Shown here: positions 24,581-33,834 of the stretch, piece after piece | How the letters are laid out: each line of letters starts with the position of its first letter | Position numbering within the stretch: position 1 is the stretch's first letter | DNA from: Agrococcus sp. SGAir0287 | Lineage (GTDB): Bacteria; Actinomycetota; Actinomycetes; Actinomycetales; Microbacteriaceae | Length of the DNA: 64,000 bases | Assembly: GCF_005484985.1 (NCBI RefSeq) | Contig: NZ_CP027942.1 | Span: forward strand, 434,001 to 498,000 | Direction of reading: 5' to 3' | The notes under the pieces: model-generated | What the model was told of the DNA's origin: nothing | Databases searched by the model: none | The model's input: only the letters and a program-made list of their open reading frames with translations | Program-made: the position numbers and the translations under genes

Positions 24581-26595
24581 CGGCGGTGGCCGGAGTGGTG
24601 CTGCCGCGTCACGGGCCGCGGTCGACGCGCCGTGCCGCGGCGGGCGTCGCCGGGCAGCGGGCGCGCCTCGCGCTCCTCGAGCAGGCGCGCCGACTGCAGG
24701 CGCCACGGCACGAGGGCGACCGCGACGCCGTGCGTGAGGGAGAGGCGCTGGCGCACGCGCCGCGACTTGTGGCCGTGCAGCACCCGCTCCCACCAGTGGC
24801 CGACGACGTACTTCGGCATGTACACCGTGACGATCTCGGGACCGTGCTCGACGCGGCGCTCCTCGATGTGGTCGATGACCGGCTGCGAGACGTCGCGGTA
24901 GGGGCTCGGCAGGATGCGCAGGGGCACGTGGATGCTTTGCCGGATCCACGCCTTCTTCAGCCGCTTCGCCGCCTCGGGGTCGATCGCCGAGTGCACGGCC
25001 TCGAGCGACTCGTGGCGCGCCGCGATCGCGTAGTCGAGCGCCTTGAGCACGGGCTTCGTGAGCTCGCCCACGAGCACGATCGCGTGGTCGCCGCGCGCGC
25101 CGAACACCGTGTGCTCGTCCGGCTCGATCTCGCTCCGCACGCGTGCGTAGTAGCGGTGGATGGCCCACATCAGCACCCACAGCACGGGCCCGATGAGGAA
25201 GACGAGGTAGGCGCCGTGCGTGAACTTCGTGATCGTGACGACGACGAGCACCATGGAGGTGGCGATGGCGCCGACGACGTTGACGGCGTAGGAGACGGGG
25301 TCGAACTCGCCGCGGCGCTTCGGGTCGCGCCGGATGCGGTTCCAGTGCACGACCATCCCGGACTGCCCGAACGTGAACGACACGAAGACGCCGATGATGT
25401 ACATCTGGATGAGCTGGTTGAGGTTCGCCTGGAAGGCGACGATGAGCAACGTCGCCCCGAGCGCGAGGACGATCACGCCGTTCGAGTAGACGAGTCGGTC
25501 GCCGCGCGTGCGCAGCGCCTTCGGCGCGTAGCCGTGGTTGGCGAGCACCGAGCCGAGCAGCGGGAAGCCGTTGAACGCCGTGTTCGCGGCCAGCAGCAGC
25601 ACGAGCGCCGTGGCGGCCAGCAGCACGTAGAACAGCGGCGATCCGTCGCCGAAGACCGCGGCGCCCAGCTGGCCGATGACGGACGGCTGCGGCGTCGTCT
25701 CGCAGCTCGCGAACCCGACGAGGTCGCACGGGTCCTCGGCGTAGTGGATGCGCGAGATCAGCCCGAGGATCGTGATGCCGGCGAAGAGCGACATCGAGAC
25801 GACGCCGAGCAGCACGAGCGTGATGCGCGCGTTGCGCACCTTCGGCCTGCGGAAGGCGGGCACGCCGTTCGAGATGGCCTCGATGCCCGTGAGCGCGGAG
25901 CAGCCCGAGGCGAACGAGCGCAGCAGCAGCAGCATGATCGCCGCCTGCGACAGCGAGTCGGTCTGCACGGTGTACTGCGCGGACTCGGCGACGGGAGCGT
26001 TCCCCGTCAGCGTCTGCACCAGGCCGACGACGATGAGCACGACGACGGATGCGATGAAGAGGTAGGTGGGCACCGCGAAGGCGCGACCGGACTCGCGGAC
26101 GCCGCGCAGGTTCGCAGCGGCGAGCAGCACGATGAACCCGACGGCGATCTCGACGCGGTACGGATCGAGCTGCGGGAACGCCGAGATGATGTTGTCGACG
26201 CCCGACGCGACCGACACCGCGACGGTGAGGACGTAGTCGATGAGGAGCGCGCTCGCGACGACGAGGCCGGCGCGCGGGCCGAGGTTGCGGTGCGCGACCT
26301 CGTAGTCGCCGCCGCCCGACGGGTACGCCTTGACGATCTGCAGGTTGCCCGCGACGACGATCGCGATGAGCAGCATGACGGCGATCGCGACGTAGGGAGC
26401 GTTCGACAGCAGCGCGAGGCCGCCGATCGTGAGGATGAGGAACATCTCCTGCGGGCCGTACGCCACCGACGAGAGCGCGTCGGACGCGAAGATCGGCAGC
26501 GCGACCTTCTTCGGCAGCAGCTCGCCCTCGAGCTGCTCGGTCGGCAGCGGCTTGCCGATGATCCAGCGCTTCGGGGAGCGCTCGTCCGAGGTCAC
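24577..26595 (-). CDS. APC-superfamily transporter, KimA-like potassium importer
   Basis: A 672-residue protein. The N-terminus PKKVALPIFASDALSSVAYG and GLALLSNAPYVAIAV match the KimA (YdaO) group of proton-coupled K+ importers, which are inhibited by c-di-AMP. About twelve membrane helices are followed by a roughly 230-residue cytosolic C-terminal domain (from RYYARVRSEIEPDEHTVFGA), larger than the KimA tail and ending Arg/His-rich. The GTG at 26595 lies eight bases past a TAGCAT box (26609-26604), so it is probably leaderless. Amino-acid transport is the alternative given the superfamily. Confidence 0.8.
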   Translation of the reverse strand: MTSDERSPKRWIIGKPLPTEQLEGELLPKKVALPIFASDALSSVAYGPQEMFLILTIGGLALLSNAPYVAIAVMLLIAIVVAGNLQIVKAYPSGGGDYEVAHRNLGPRAGLVVASALLIDYVLTVAVSVASGVDNIISAFPQLDPYRVEIAVGFIVLLAAANLRGVRESGRAFAVPTYLFIASVVVLIVVGLVQTLTGNAPVAESAQYTVQTDSLSQAAIMLLLLRSFASGCSALTGIEAISNGVPAFRRPKVRNARITLVLLGVVSMSLFAGITILGLISRIHYAEDPCDLVGFASCETTPQPSVIGQLGAAVFGDGSPLFYVLLAATALVLLLAANTAFNGFPLLGSVLANHGYAPKALRTRGDRLVYSNGVIVLALGATLLIVAFQANLNQLIQMYIIGVFVSFTFGQSGMVVHWNRIRRDPKRRGEFDPVSYAVNVVGAIATSMVLVVVTITKFTHGAYLVFLIGPVLWVLMWAIHRYYARVRSEIEPDEHTVFGARGDHAIVLVGELTKPVLKALDYAIAARHESLEAVHSAIDPEAAKRLKKAWIRQSIHVPLRILPSPYRDVSQPVIDHIEERRVEHGPEIVTVYMPKYVVGHWWERVLHGHKSRRVRQRLSLTHGVAVALVPWRLQSARLLEEREARPLPGDARRGTARRPRPVTRQHHSGHRR

Positions 26596-26782
26596 GACGC
26601 GTGATGCTACTCCTGCGCCACGGCGCCGCGCGCACGCCGTGCGGCGAGCGCACGCCGAGGCTCCACCGCCACGACGCGCGGGGCGGCGCCGCGCCGCGTC
26701 CGCCGAGCGCGCACGGATGCTTTGGTAGGCTGCTGGCGCTCCGACCCGCGGGAGCCTCTGCAGGACGTGACGAGGAGCGCCC

Positions 26783-27802
26783 GTGCCCAGGAAGACGATC
26801 AGCGTCGTCATCCCCAGCTACAACGAGGAACGTAGCGTCGAGGAGATGGTCGACCGCGTGACCGCGGTGTTCCGCGATCGGCTCCCTGCCTACGACTACG
26901 AGATCATCTTCGTCGACGACTTCTCGACCGATGGCACGCGCGCCACGATCCGGCGGCTCGCGAAGCAGGACCCCCACGTGAAGGGCGTCTTCAACGCCCG
27001 CAACTTCGGGTTCCACCGCAACATCTTCTCCGCGCTGACGTACGGCAGCGGCGACGCGACCTTCATGCTCTTCGGCGACCTGCAGGACCCGCCGGAGAAC
27101 CTCCCCGAGTTCGTGGAGCGCTGGGAGCAGGGCGACAAGGTCGTCGTCGGCCAGCGTCGCTCGAGCGACGAGGGCTGGTTCATGACGATCCTGCGCCGCG
27201 TCTACTACACGACGATCCACCACCTGTCGGACACGACGCAGATCGCGCGCTTCACCGGCTACGGCCTCTACGACCGCGAGTTCGTCGAGACCCTGAAGGA
27301 CATCGACGACGTGCAGCCGTTCTTCAAGGCCGTGGTCGCCGAGTACGGCCTCGACATCGCGATCGTGCAGTACGACCAGGCCAAGAGCGCTCGCGGCAAG
27401 TCGAACTTCAACTTCCTCAAGAACTACGACTTCGCCATGCAGGGGCTGACGGCGTCGACGAAGCTCATGATGCGCTTCGCCACGTTCTTCGCCGGCATCG
27501 TCGGCATCATCTGCATCGGCGTCGCCGTCTTCGTGCTCGTGAACAAGCTCATCGACTGGGAGCGCTACGAGGTCGGCGAGGCGTCCGTGACCGTGGGCAT
27601 CTACCTGCTCGGCGCGGTGCAGCTGTTCTTCATCGGCGTGCTGGGCGAGTACATCCTCAGCATCAACGGCCGCATCACCCGCAAGCCGCGCGTCGTCGTG
27701 GGCGAGTGGGTCAACCTCCGCGGCGGCCGGCTCGGCCGACTGCCGGATGCGCCCGCCGAGTCCGCGGGCGAGGCCGAGCGGCCGCGTCCAGAGTCGGCCT
27801 GA
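26783..27802 (+). CDS. GT2 glycosyltransferase, GtrB/DPM1-like
   Basis: A 339-residue membrane-anchored glycosyltransferase. Residues 1-220 are the GT-A catalytic domain: VVIPSYNEERSVEEMV, FVDDFSTDGT and the metal-site MLFGDLQDPPE. Two C-terminal helices (FFAGIVGIICIGVAVFVLV and VGIYLLGAVQLFFIGVLG) resemble GtrB/DPM3-type anchors. The family transfers a sugar from a nucleotide donor to polyprenyl phosphate at the cytoplasmic face. GAGGAG precedes the GTG start. The next gene (GtrA) starts within its stop codon, which strongly suggests a lipid-linked sugar synthase plus flippase pair. Confidence 0.87.
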   Translation: MPRKTISVVIPSYNEERSVEEMVDRVTAVFRDRLPAYDYEIIFVDDFSTDGTRATIRRLAKQDPHVKGVFNARNFGFHRNIFSALTYGSGDATFMLFGDLQDPPENLPEFVERWEQGDKVVVGQRRSSDEGWFMTILRRVYYTTIHHLSDTTQIARFTGYGLYDREFVETLKDIDDVQPFFKAVVAEYGLDIAIVQYDQAKSARGKSNFNFLKNYDFAMQGLTASTKLMMRFATFFAGIVGIICIGVAVFVLVNKLIDWERYEVGEASVTVGIYLLGAVQLFFIGVLGEYILSINGRITRKPRVVVGEWVNLRGGRLGRLPDAPAESAGEAERPRPESA

Positions 27803-28317
27803 TGGCTGCGGCTCCCGGGGCGTCGCCCACCGCCTCGGCGCAGGACTCGCGCGGTGCGAGGATGCGCAGGCTCGCCATCCAGTTCGCGAAGTTCCTCGTG
27901 GTCGGCGGCATCTCCTTCTGCGTCGACTACGGGCTCTTCCTGCTGCTCCACACCGTGCTGGGCGTGCCGTACGTCCTGGCGAGCACCATCTCCTTCTCGA
28001 TCTCGCTCGTGCTCAACTACGTGCTCACGCTCAAGTACGTGTTCGTGGCGCAGCCGGGCCGCTCGATCGCGAAGGAGTTCGCGCTGTACGTGGCGCTGAA
28101 CATCGTCGCGCTCGGCCTGAACCAGCTCATCCTGTTCCTCTCGGTCGAGCTGCTGGGCGCGTGGCCGGAGGTCGGGAAGCTCATCGCGACGGCCGTCGTG
28201 CTCGTCTACAACTTCATCGCGCGCAAGATGCTCATCGAGCGGCCCGGCCTGCGCAGGCAGGCGGCGCCGGCGAGGCAGGATGTCGCAGAGACCACCGGGA
28301 AGGGCGCGGACGCATGA
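27802..28317 (+). CDS. GtrA-family membrane protein
   Basis: A 171-residue protein with four hydrophobic segments starting at QFAKFLVVGGISFCVDYGLF, the diagnostic GtrA opening, and including SISLVLNYVLTLKYVF. GtrA proteins are thought to move polyprenyl-phosphate sugars across the membrane. The ATG shares a base with the preceding GT stop (TGATG), and the stop overlaps the next start (ATGA). The product would hand the flipped sugar donor to the downstream multi-pass enzymes, an inference from order. Confidence 0.87.
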   Translation: MAAAPGASPTASAQDSRGARMRRLAIQFAKFLVVGGISFCVDYGLFLLLHTVLGVPYVLASTISFSISLVLNYVLTLKYVFVAQPGRSIAKEFALYVALNIVALGLNQLILFLSVELLGAWPEVGKLIATAVVLVYNFIARKMLIERPGLRRQAAPARQDVAETTGKGADA

Positions 28318-30437
28318 CGAGGGACGACGCGGCAGACCGCGATCGCGCACGCGAGCAGGCGAACGAGGCCGAGGCTGCGACGCCCACGTCCGACGACCAG
28401 GCGCGTCCGGCATCCGCCGAGCGCGAGGGCGCGACGGCGGACGACGCGGCGCCCGCGACGGTCGCCGGCGCAGCGCCGACGACGGCCGCCACCGCCGCGG
28501 CGCCGTCGACCTGGCAGCCGGGGCGCGTCGGGCTCGCGCTCGACCGCGTGCAGGATCGCGTGGGCGGCGCGCTCGTCCGCGGCGGGGAGGCCGTGCGCCG
28601 CAGCCGCCCGGGTCGCTGGTTCCAGAACACCGAGCAGCCCGGCGTCGTCGACTGGCTGCTGCTCGGTGCGCTCGCGGTGCTCGCGTTCGTCACGTTCCTC
28701 TACGGCGACGTGCGCGCGACGTTCGAGCACTCGATGAACTTCCTCGACGCCGTCTTCTCCGGACGGATCCAGGACTTCTACCAGATCGCGATCGACAACA
28801 ACTCGTTCGGCCATCCCGCCGTCTACGACGTGCCGGTCTACCTGGTCTTCGCGATCTGGAACCTGCCGACCTACGTCATCCACCAGCTCACGGGCTTCGA
28901 CTACCTGAGCTCGGTGCCAGCCCAGCTGTGGCTCAAGGCGATGATGGTCTTCTTCCTCGTGCTCGCGGCGAAGACGGTCGTGGACATCGCACGCACCGCG
29001 GGCCTCACGCGCCAGCGATCGCGGTGGGTGGGCTTCTTCCTCGTCAGCTCGATGGCGGCGTTCGTGCCCGTGCTCGTCATCGTGCAGTACGACATCGTCT
29101 CGGTCGCGCTCATGCTCCTCGGCATCCACGCGTACATGCGCGGCCGCACGCGCGCGTTCCTGCTGTGGTTCCTCGCCGCCAACACCATGAAGCTCTTCGC
29201 GGTGTTCGTCTTCATCCCGCTCATCCTGCTGCGCGAGAAGCGCCTCGTGCACGCGGCCGGCCAGCTGGTGGTCGGCATGCTCGGGCTGCTCGCCTGCAAG
29301 CTGCTCTACCGCGGCGACCTCGCGTACGCGATCTCCACCGGCGGCTTCACGACGGACATGCTCGACCGACTCACGATCTCGGGCTTCGACTGGCACTCGG
29401 GCGTCACGGTGCCCGCGTTCGTCGTGCTCATGGTGTGCCTCGTCGTCTTCGCGTACCTCAAGCGCGTCACGAGCGACCGCGAACGGATCGCGCTGGCGAT
29501 CTACATCCCGCTCGTCGCCTTCCTCGGGTTCTGCATCCTCGTGCCGCTCAACCCGTACTGGATCACGCTCGTCGCGCCGTTCGCGGTGCTCATCATCTTC
29601 CTCAACCCGCGGTTCCTCGTCTTCAACACGCTGCTCGAGACGGCGGTCGGGCTCGTGCTGCTCATCACGTACGGCATCGTCGGCTTCTCGATGTACAACG
29701 CGGGGATCTTCGACGACCTGATCTTCGGTGGGCTCGTGCCACCCGCTGGGTCGCAGCGGTGGGCGTCGCTGCAGGCCCTGCTCACGGGCGTCGGGCTCAG
29801 CGGGCTGCTGCCGTTCATCGTCGGCTTCCTCGTCGCGTGCCTCATCGTGGCGCTCGTCGTCAACTACCCGAACCGCGCCTTCGTGCTCGGCATGCCCAAC
29901 GTCGAGCGCGTGCCGCGCACGGTCGTCCTCGTGCGGCTCGCCGCGATCGCGGGCTTCATGGGGCTGCTCTTCGCGATGTACCTCGTCCCCGCGCGCCCCG
30001 TCGCGTACACGTCGACGTCGAGCACGCCCGTGGCGAATCCCACGGACCTGCTCGTCGCCGGCAACGTCGTCGAGGAGGAGCTCGTCTTCGACGACACGAT
30101 CGAGGTGTCGCAGTTCGAGGTCGGCTTCGACGCGCAGGTGTCGTGGTTGAACATCGCCGCCGTCACCGTCGAGCTGCTCGACCCGGACGGGACCGCGGTC
30201 TTCACGGGCTCCGCGCCCGTGAACACCCTCGGCGTGGGCCTCACGGCCTTCGACACGGGCGGCCTCGAGCTCGAGGCCGGCGAGACGTACACGCTGCGCC
30301 TCACCGCGGGGCAGAGCGACGCCGGCGGGCAGCTGCTCGTGCAGCTGAACCCGGAGCAGGACTCCTTCGTCACGACGTCGAACGGCGTCGTGGTGTCGGG
30401 CGACGTCGTGCTCGTGCTCGACGGCACGACGCGGTAG
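28314..30437 (+). CDS. Large multi-pass protein with extracytoplasmic beta domain, copy 1 (GT-C-like)
   Basis: A 707-residue protein. Residues 1-95 are polar, Ala/Asp-rich and probably cytosolic; FQNTEQPGVVDWLLLGALAV opens a region of roughly eleven or twelve helices up to about residue 560. An early loop holds AIDNNSFGHPAVYDVPVYLV, and a later one holds the charged helix MKLFAVFVFIPLILLREKR, reminiscent of GT-C mannosyltransferases acting on polyprenyl donors. The last 140 residues (VVEEELVFDDTIEVSQFEVG onward) look like a beta sandwich outside the membrane, possibly carbohydrate-binding. No family name is certain. It is coupled to GtrA and is followed by a paralogue of nearly the same sequence. 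Confidence 0.8.
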   Translation: MTRDDAADRDRAREQANEAEAATPTSDDQARPASAEREGATADDAAPATVAGAAPTTAATAAAPSTWQPGRVGLALDRVQDRVGGALVRGGEAVRRSRPGRWFQNTEQPGVVDWLLLGALAVLAFVTFLYGDVRATFEHSMNFLDAVFSGRIQDFYQIAIDNNSFGHPAVYDVPVYLVFAIWNLPTYVIHQLTGFDYLSSVPAQLWLKAMMVFFLVLAAKTVVDIARTAGLTRQRSRWVGFFLVSSMAAFVPVLVIVQYDIVSVALMLLGIHAYMRGRTRAFLLWFLAANTMKLFAVFVFIPLILLREKRLVHAAGQLVVGMLGLLACKLLYRGDLAYAISTGGFTTDMLDRLTISGFDWHSGVTVPAFVVLMVCLVVFAYLKRVTSDRERIALAIYIPLVAFLGFCILVPLNPYWITLVAPFAVLIIFLNPRFLVFNTLLETAVGLVLLITYGIVGFSMYNAGIFDDLIFGGLVPPAGSQRWASLQALLTGVGLSGLLPFIVGFLVACLIVALVVNYPNRAFVLGMPNVERVPRTVVLVRLAAIAGFMGLLFAMYLVPARPVAYTSTSSTPVANPTDLLVAGNVVEEELVFDDTIEVSQFEVGFDAQVSWLNIAAVTVELLDPDGTAVFTGSAPVNTLGVGLTAFDTGGLELEAGETYTLRLTAGQSDAGGQLLVQLNPEQDSFVTTSNGVVVSGDVVLVLDGTTR

Positions 30438-30443
30438 CGGAGT

Positions 30444-30465
30444 CCGCGGGCGATGCCGCCCGCGG
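30444..30465. terminator. Hairpin after copy 1 of the large membrane protein
   Basis: CCGCGGGC (30444-30451) and GCCCGCGG (30458-30465) form a perfect 8-bp stem with a six-base loop seven bases past the stop codon. A second, weaker stem follows (GCATC 30481-30485 with GATGC 30495-30499). Together they would terminate or attenuate before copy 2. Confidence 0.55.
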
Positions 30466-30544
30466 CGCGGATGCGTCGCAGCATCTTGAGACAGGATGCC
30501 TCATGGGCGCGATGCTGCCCGCACGGACGAGAGGGCAGCGAGGG

Positions 30545-32581
30545 ATGACGACGCAGGAGGCGGACGACCGCGAGAGCGGCGACGCGGGCGTGGCGACCGT
30601 GCGCACGGATGCCGATGACGCCGGCGACGCGCGCCGGTCGCGGGAGCGGCGAGCGCCGGGACGCGTCGGCCGGGCGCTCGACGACGCGCAGGCGCGCGTC
30701 GCCGCCCTCGTCGGTCGGGGCGTGGATGTCGTGAGCACGAGTCGCGCCGGCCGCTGGTTCCAGCGGACCGAGCAGCCCGGGCTCGTCGAGTGGCTGCTGC
30801 TCGGCGCGATCACGGTCTTCGCGTTCCTCACGTTCGTCTACGCGGACGTCAGCGCGACGTTCGACCACTCGCTCACCCTGCTCGATGCGATCTTCGCGGG
30901 CCGACTGCAGGACTTCTACCAGATCGCGATCGATCAGACGCAGTCCGGCCACCCGGCCGTCTACGACGTGCCCGTCTACCTCGTCTTCGCCATCTGGAAC
31001 CTGCCGATCTGGCTCATCCATCAGGCCACGGGCTTCGATTACGTGGACTCGATCCCGGCGCTGCTGTGGGTCAAGGGCATGATGCTGGTCTTCCTGCTGC
31101 TCGCGGCGAAGACGGTCGTCGACATCGCCCGCACGGCCGGCCTCTCGAGGCAGCGATCGCGATGGGCGGGCTTCTTCCTCATCGGCTCGATGGCGGCCTT
31201 CGTGCCCGTCGTCGTGATCGTGCAGTACGACGTCATCTCCGTCGCCTTCATGCTGCTGGGCATCCACGCCTTCATGCAGGGGCGCACGCGCTCCTTCCTG
31301 CTGTGGTTCCTCGCCGCGAACACCATGAAGCTCTTCGCGGTGTTCGTGTTCATCCCGCTGATCCTGCTGCGCGAGAAGCGCGTGCTGCCCGCGATCGGCC
31401 AGCTCGTCGTGGGCATGCTGGGTCTGCTCGCCTGCAAGCTGCTCTACCGTGGCGACCTCGCCTACGAGACCTCCACGGGCCGGTTCACCGACGACATGCT
31501 CGACCGGCTGCTCTACGTCGGCTTCGACTGGCACTCGGGCATCACGGCGTCGCTCTTCGTCGGGCTCATGGTCGGCCTCGTGATCTTCGCCTACGCCAAG
31601 CGCGTCGCGGACGATCGCGAGCGGATCGCGTTCGCGATCTACCTGCCCCTCGTAGCCTTCCTGGGCTTCTGCGTGCTCGTGCCGATCAATCCGTACTGGA
31701 TCATGCTCGCGGCGCCGTTCAGCGTGCTCATCATCTTCCTCAACCCCCGCTTCCTCGTGCTCAACACCCTGCTCGAGACCTTCACGGGGCTCGCGCTCAT
31801 CGCGGCCTACGCGCTGCTGGGCTGGATCGCGTACGGGGGCCTCGTCGACAACCTCGTGTTCGGGCAGGTCGTGCCGCGCGCCGACCCGCAGCGCTGGTAC
31901 TCGGTGCAGGACATGTGGCCGGGCGACGTGACGTGGGAGCGCGTGCCGTTCCTCGTCGCCTTCGCCATCACGTGCTTCGTCGCGACGCTCGTGCTGAACT
32001 ACCCGCGACGGTCGTTCCTCGAGGGCATGCCGAACGTCGAGCGCATCCCCCGCTCCCTCGTGCTCGTGAGGCTCGGCGTGCTCGCGGCCTTCCTCGCGCT
32101 CATCGTCGCGACGTACGTGGTGCCGGCACGCTCCGTCGTCTACACGTCGGCGTCGCAGACGGTCGAGCCGGTGAACGACACGACCGACCTGCTGCTGCCC
32201 GGCAGCGTCGTCGAGCAGGAGATGGTCTTCGACGCCGACCTCTCGGTGACGGGCATGGAGATCGGCTTCGACGCGGGCGAGGTGGTCTGGGTCAACGTCT
32301 CGACCCTGCGGGTCGAGCTGCTGGGCTCCGACGGCAGCGCCGTGTACACGGGCATGGCGCCGGTCAACACGCTCGAGGTCGGGCTGACGACCTTCGACAC
32401 CGGCGACCTCGACCTCGACGCGGGCGAGACGTACACGCTGCGCCTCACCGCGGACGAGAACGACGAGGGCGGTCAGGTGCTCGTGCAGCTGAACCCCGAG
32501 CAGGACTCCTTCGTCACGATCTCGAACGGCGTCGTCGTGCCCGGCGACCTCGTGCTCGTGCTGAACGGCACCGTGCGGTAG
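30545..32581 (+). CDS. Large multi-pass protein with extracytoplasmic beta domain, copy 2 (GT-C-like)
   Basis: A 678-residue paralogue of the previous gene, matching it almost throughout the membrane region (GHPAVYDVPVYLVFAIWNLP and FLLWFLAANTMKLFAVFVFI are shared) and in the C-terminal beta domain (GETYTLRLTA, LVQLNPEQDSFVT). The N-terminal 75 residues and several loops differ, so the two probably have different acceptors or form a heteromer. The start at 30545 parallels copy 1 and has GAGGG about ten bases upstream; an ATG at 30503 would add 14 residues. The 107-bp gap holds hairpins. Confidence 0.8.
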   Translation: MTTQEADDRESGDAGVATVRTDADDAGDARRSRERRAPGRVGRALDDAQARVAALVGRGVDVVSTSRAGRWFQRTEQPGLVEWLLLGAITVFAFLTFVYADVSATFDHSLTLLDAIFAGRLQDFYQIAIDQTQSGHPAVYDVPVYLVFAIWNLPIWLIHQATGFDYVDSIPALLWVKGMMLVFLLLAAKTVVDIARTAGLSRQRSRWAGFFLIGSMAAFVPVVVIVQYDVISVAFMLLGIHAFMQGRTRSFLLWFLAANTMKLFAVFVFIPLILLREKRVLPAIGQLVVGMLGLLACKLLYRGDLAYETSTGRFTDDMLDRLLYVGFDWHSGITASLFVGLMVGLVIFAYAKRVADDRERIAFAIYLPLVAFLGFCVLVPINPYWIMLAAPFSVLIIFLNPRFLVLNTLLETFTGLALIAAYALLGWIAYGGLVDNLVFGQVVPRADPQRWYSVQDMWPGDVTWERVPFLVAFAITCFVATLVLNYPRRSFLEGMPNVERIPRSLVLVRLGVLAAFLALIVATYVVPARSVVYTSASQTVEPVNDTTDLLLPGSVVEQEMVFDADLSVTGMEIGFDAGEVVWVNVSTLRVELLGSDGSAVYTGMAPVNTLEVGLTTFDTGDLDLDAGETYTLRLTADENDEGGQVLVQLNPEQDSFVTISNGVVVPGDLVLVLNGTVR

Positions 32582-32582
32582 G

Positions 32583-32620
32583 GATGCTCGAGGCGGCGCG
32601 GCGTGGGAGGCCGCCGCATC
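32583..32620. terminator. Hairpin after copy 2 of the large membrane protein
   Basis: GATGC/GCATC (32583-32587, 32616-32620) and GGCGGC/GCCGCC (32592-32597, 32610-32615) build a bulged stem directly after the stop codon. A TATCCT box at 32631-32636 then probably starts the transcript of the epimerase. Confidence 0.5.
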
Positions 32621-32702
32621 CGCGCGTCGGTATCCTGGCGGACGGCGATCGGCGCCGTCGACGTGGGACGGAGCGCGACGCGACGACGAGAGAGAGGCTG
32701 CG

Positions 32703-33773
32703 GTGCAGCGAACGTGCCTGGTGACGGGCGGTGCCGGATTCATCGGCACCGAGCTCCTGCGACAGACGCTCGGGCAGTACGACCGCGTCGTCGTGCTCGA
32801 CTCGCTGCTGCCGCAGGTGCACGCGACGGCACCGCAGCTGCCCGAGGGCGTCGAGCTCGTGGTCGGCGACGTCGCGGACGCGGCGGCGTGGACCGAGGTC
32901 GTCGGGGCGCTGCGCGACGCGGGACGCCTCGACGTCGTGCACCTCGCGGCCGAGACCGGCACCGGGCAGTCCCTCGCCGAGCCGTCGCGTCACGCGCTCG
33001 CCAACGTCGTCGGCACCACGCGGCTCACGGAGGCCCTCGATGCGGCCTCCGCTCGACCGGACCGCATCGTGCTCGCCTCGTCGCGCGCCGTGTACGGCGA
33101 GGGCGCCTGGTCCTTCGACGGCGAGCTGCGCTACCCGGGCCAGCGCGGCGTCGAGCAGCTGTCGGCCGGCCAGTGGGACTTCGCGGGCGCCGAGCCCGTC
33201 GCCATGCGCGCCGACCTCGTGCATCCCGATCCCGTGAGCGTCTACGGCGCCACGAAGCTCGCGCAGGAGCACCTGCTCGCCGCCTGGTGCGTCGCCCACG
33301 ACGTGCCGCTCACGGTGCTGCGCCTGCAGAACGTCTACGGCGTCGGCCAATCGCTCACGAACTCGTACACGGGCATCCTCCCGCTCTTCTGCCGCATGGC
33401 CCGCGAGGGTCGGGCGATCCCGCTCTACGAGGACGGCCTGGTGCGCCGCGACTTCGTGCACGTCTCCGACGTGGTGGCCGCGATGCGCGCCGCGCTCGCG
33501 ACCTCGACGCCCGGCGTGCAGACGCTCGACGTCGGCTCCGGCGAGTACGCGACGGTCGAGCACGTCGCCTGCGTCATCGCCGAGGCGTACGGCTCGCCGA
33601 CGCCCGTCGTGTCCGGCGACTTCCGGCACGGCGACGTGCGGCACGCGTGGGCCGACACGTCCCGCACCGAGTCGGTGCTCGCCTGGACGCCGACCGTGCC
33701 GCTCGACGCCGGCCTGCGCGAGCTCGTCTCGTGGGTCGACGAGGTGCTCGGAGCGCAGGCGTCCGCACGCTGA
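32703..33773 (+). CDS. NAD-dependent sugar epimerase/dehydratase
   Basis: A 356-residue extended short-chain dehydrogenase. The NAD loop is VTGGAGFIGTELL (residues 9-15 glycine-rich), followed by VVHLAAETGTGQS, VLASSRAVYGEG and the catalytic VYGATK (Tyr about 180, Lys about 184); LVRRDFVHVSDVVAA is the usual substrate-domain motif. Such enzymes epimerise or dehydrate nucleotide sugars, for example UDP-glucose or dTDP-linked hexoses. The GTG follows GAGAGAGG. It lies after the glycan-transfer genes and probably supplies their donor. The exact sugar is not determined. Confidence 0.87.
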   Translation: MQRTCLVTGGAGFIGTELLRQTLGQYDRVVVLDSLLPQVHATAPQLPEGVELVVGDVADAAAWTEVVGALRDAGRLDVVHLAAETGTGQSLAEPSRHALANVVGTTRLTEALDAASARPDRIVLASSRAVYGEGAWSFDGELRYPGQRGVEQLSAGQWDFAGAEPVAMRADLVHPDPVSVYGATKLAQEHLLAAWCVAHDVPLTVLRLQNVYGVGQSLTNSYTGILPLFCRMAREGRAIPLYEDGLVRRDFVHVSDVVAAMRAALATSTPGVQTLDVGSGEYATVEHVACVIAEAYGSPTPVVSGDFRHGDVRHAWADTSRTESVLAWTPTVPLDAGLRELVSWVDEVLGAQASAR

Positions 33774-33780
33774 CGCTCGA

Positions 33781-33802
33781 GTCGACGCCTCGCGGGGTCG
33801 AC
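33781..33802. terminator. Hairpin after the epimerase gene
   Basis: GTCGAC occurs at 33781-33786 and 33797-33802; as it is self-complementary, the two form a 6-bp stem with a ten-base loop seven bases past the stop. Confidence 0.4.
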
Positions 33803-33834
33803 GATCGCGGCGCGACCACGTCGTGCCGCTCCGC

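Noticed and set aside
26596..26782. Fluoride or c-di-AMP (ydaO) riboswitch before the KimA-crcB operon
   Set aside because: The gap was read on the minus strand; neither conserved riboswitch core was recognised, and a TAGCAT box eight bases before the GTG leaves no room for a leader.
24203..27223. Long open frames opposite or across real genes, for example a frame of about 1000 codons spanning the crcB-KimA region
   Set aside because: Stop codons are rare at this GC content. The translations are Arg/Ala/Gly-rich with no motifs, and the true frames carry intact family signatures and ribosome sites or -10 boxes.
30503..30544. Upstream ATG start for the second large membrane protein
   Set aside because: It would add 14 residues not matched in the paralogue, while the ATG at 30545 lines up with copy 1 and has a GAGGG site.
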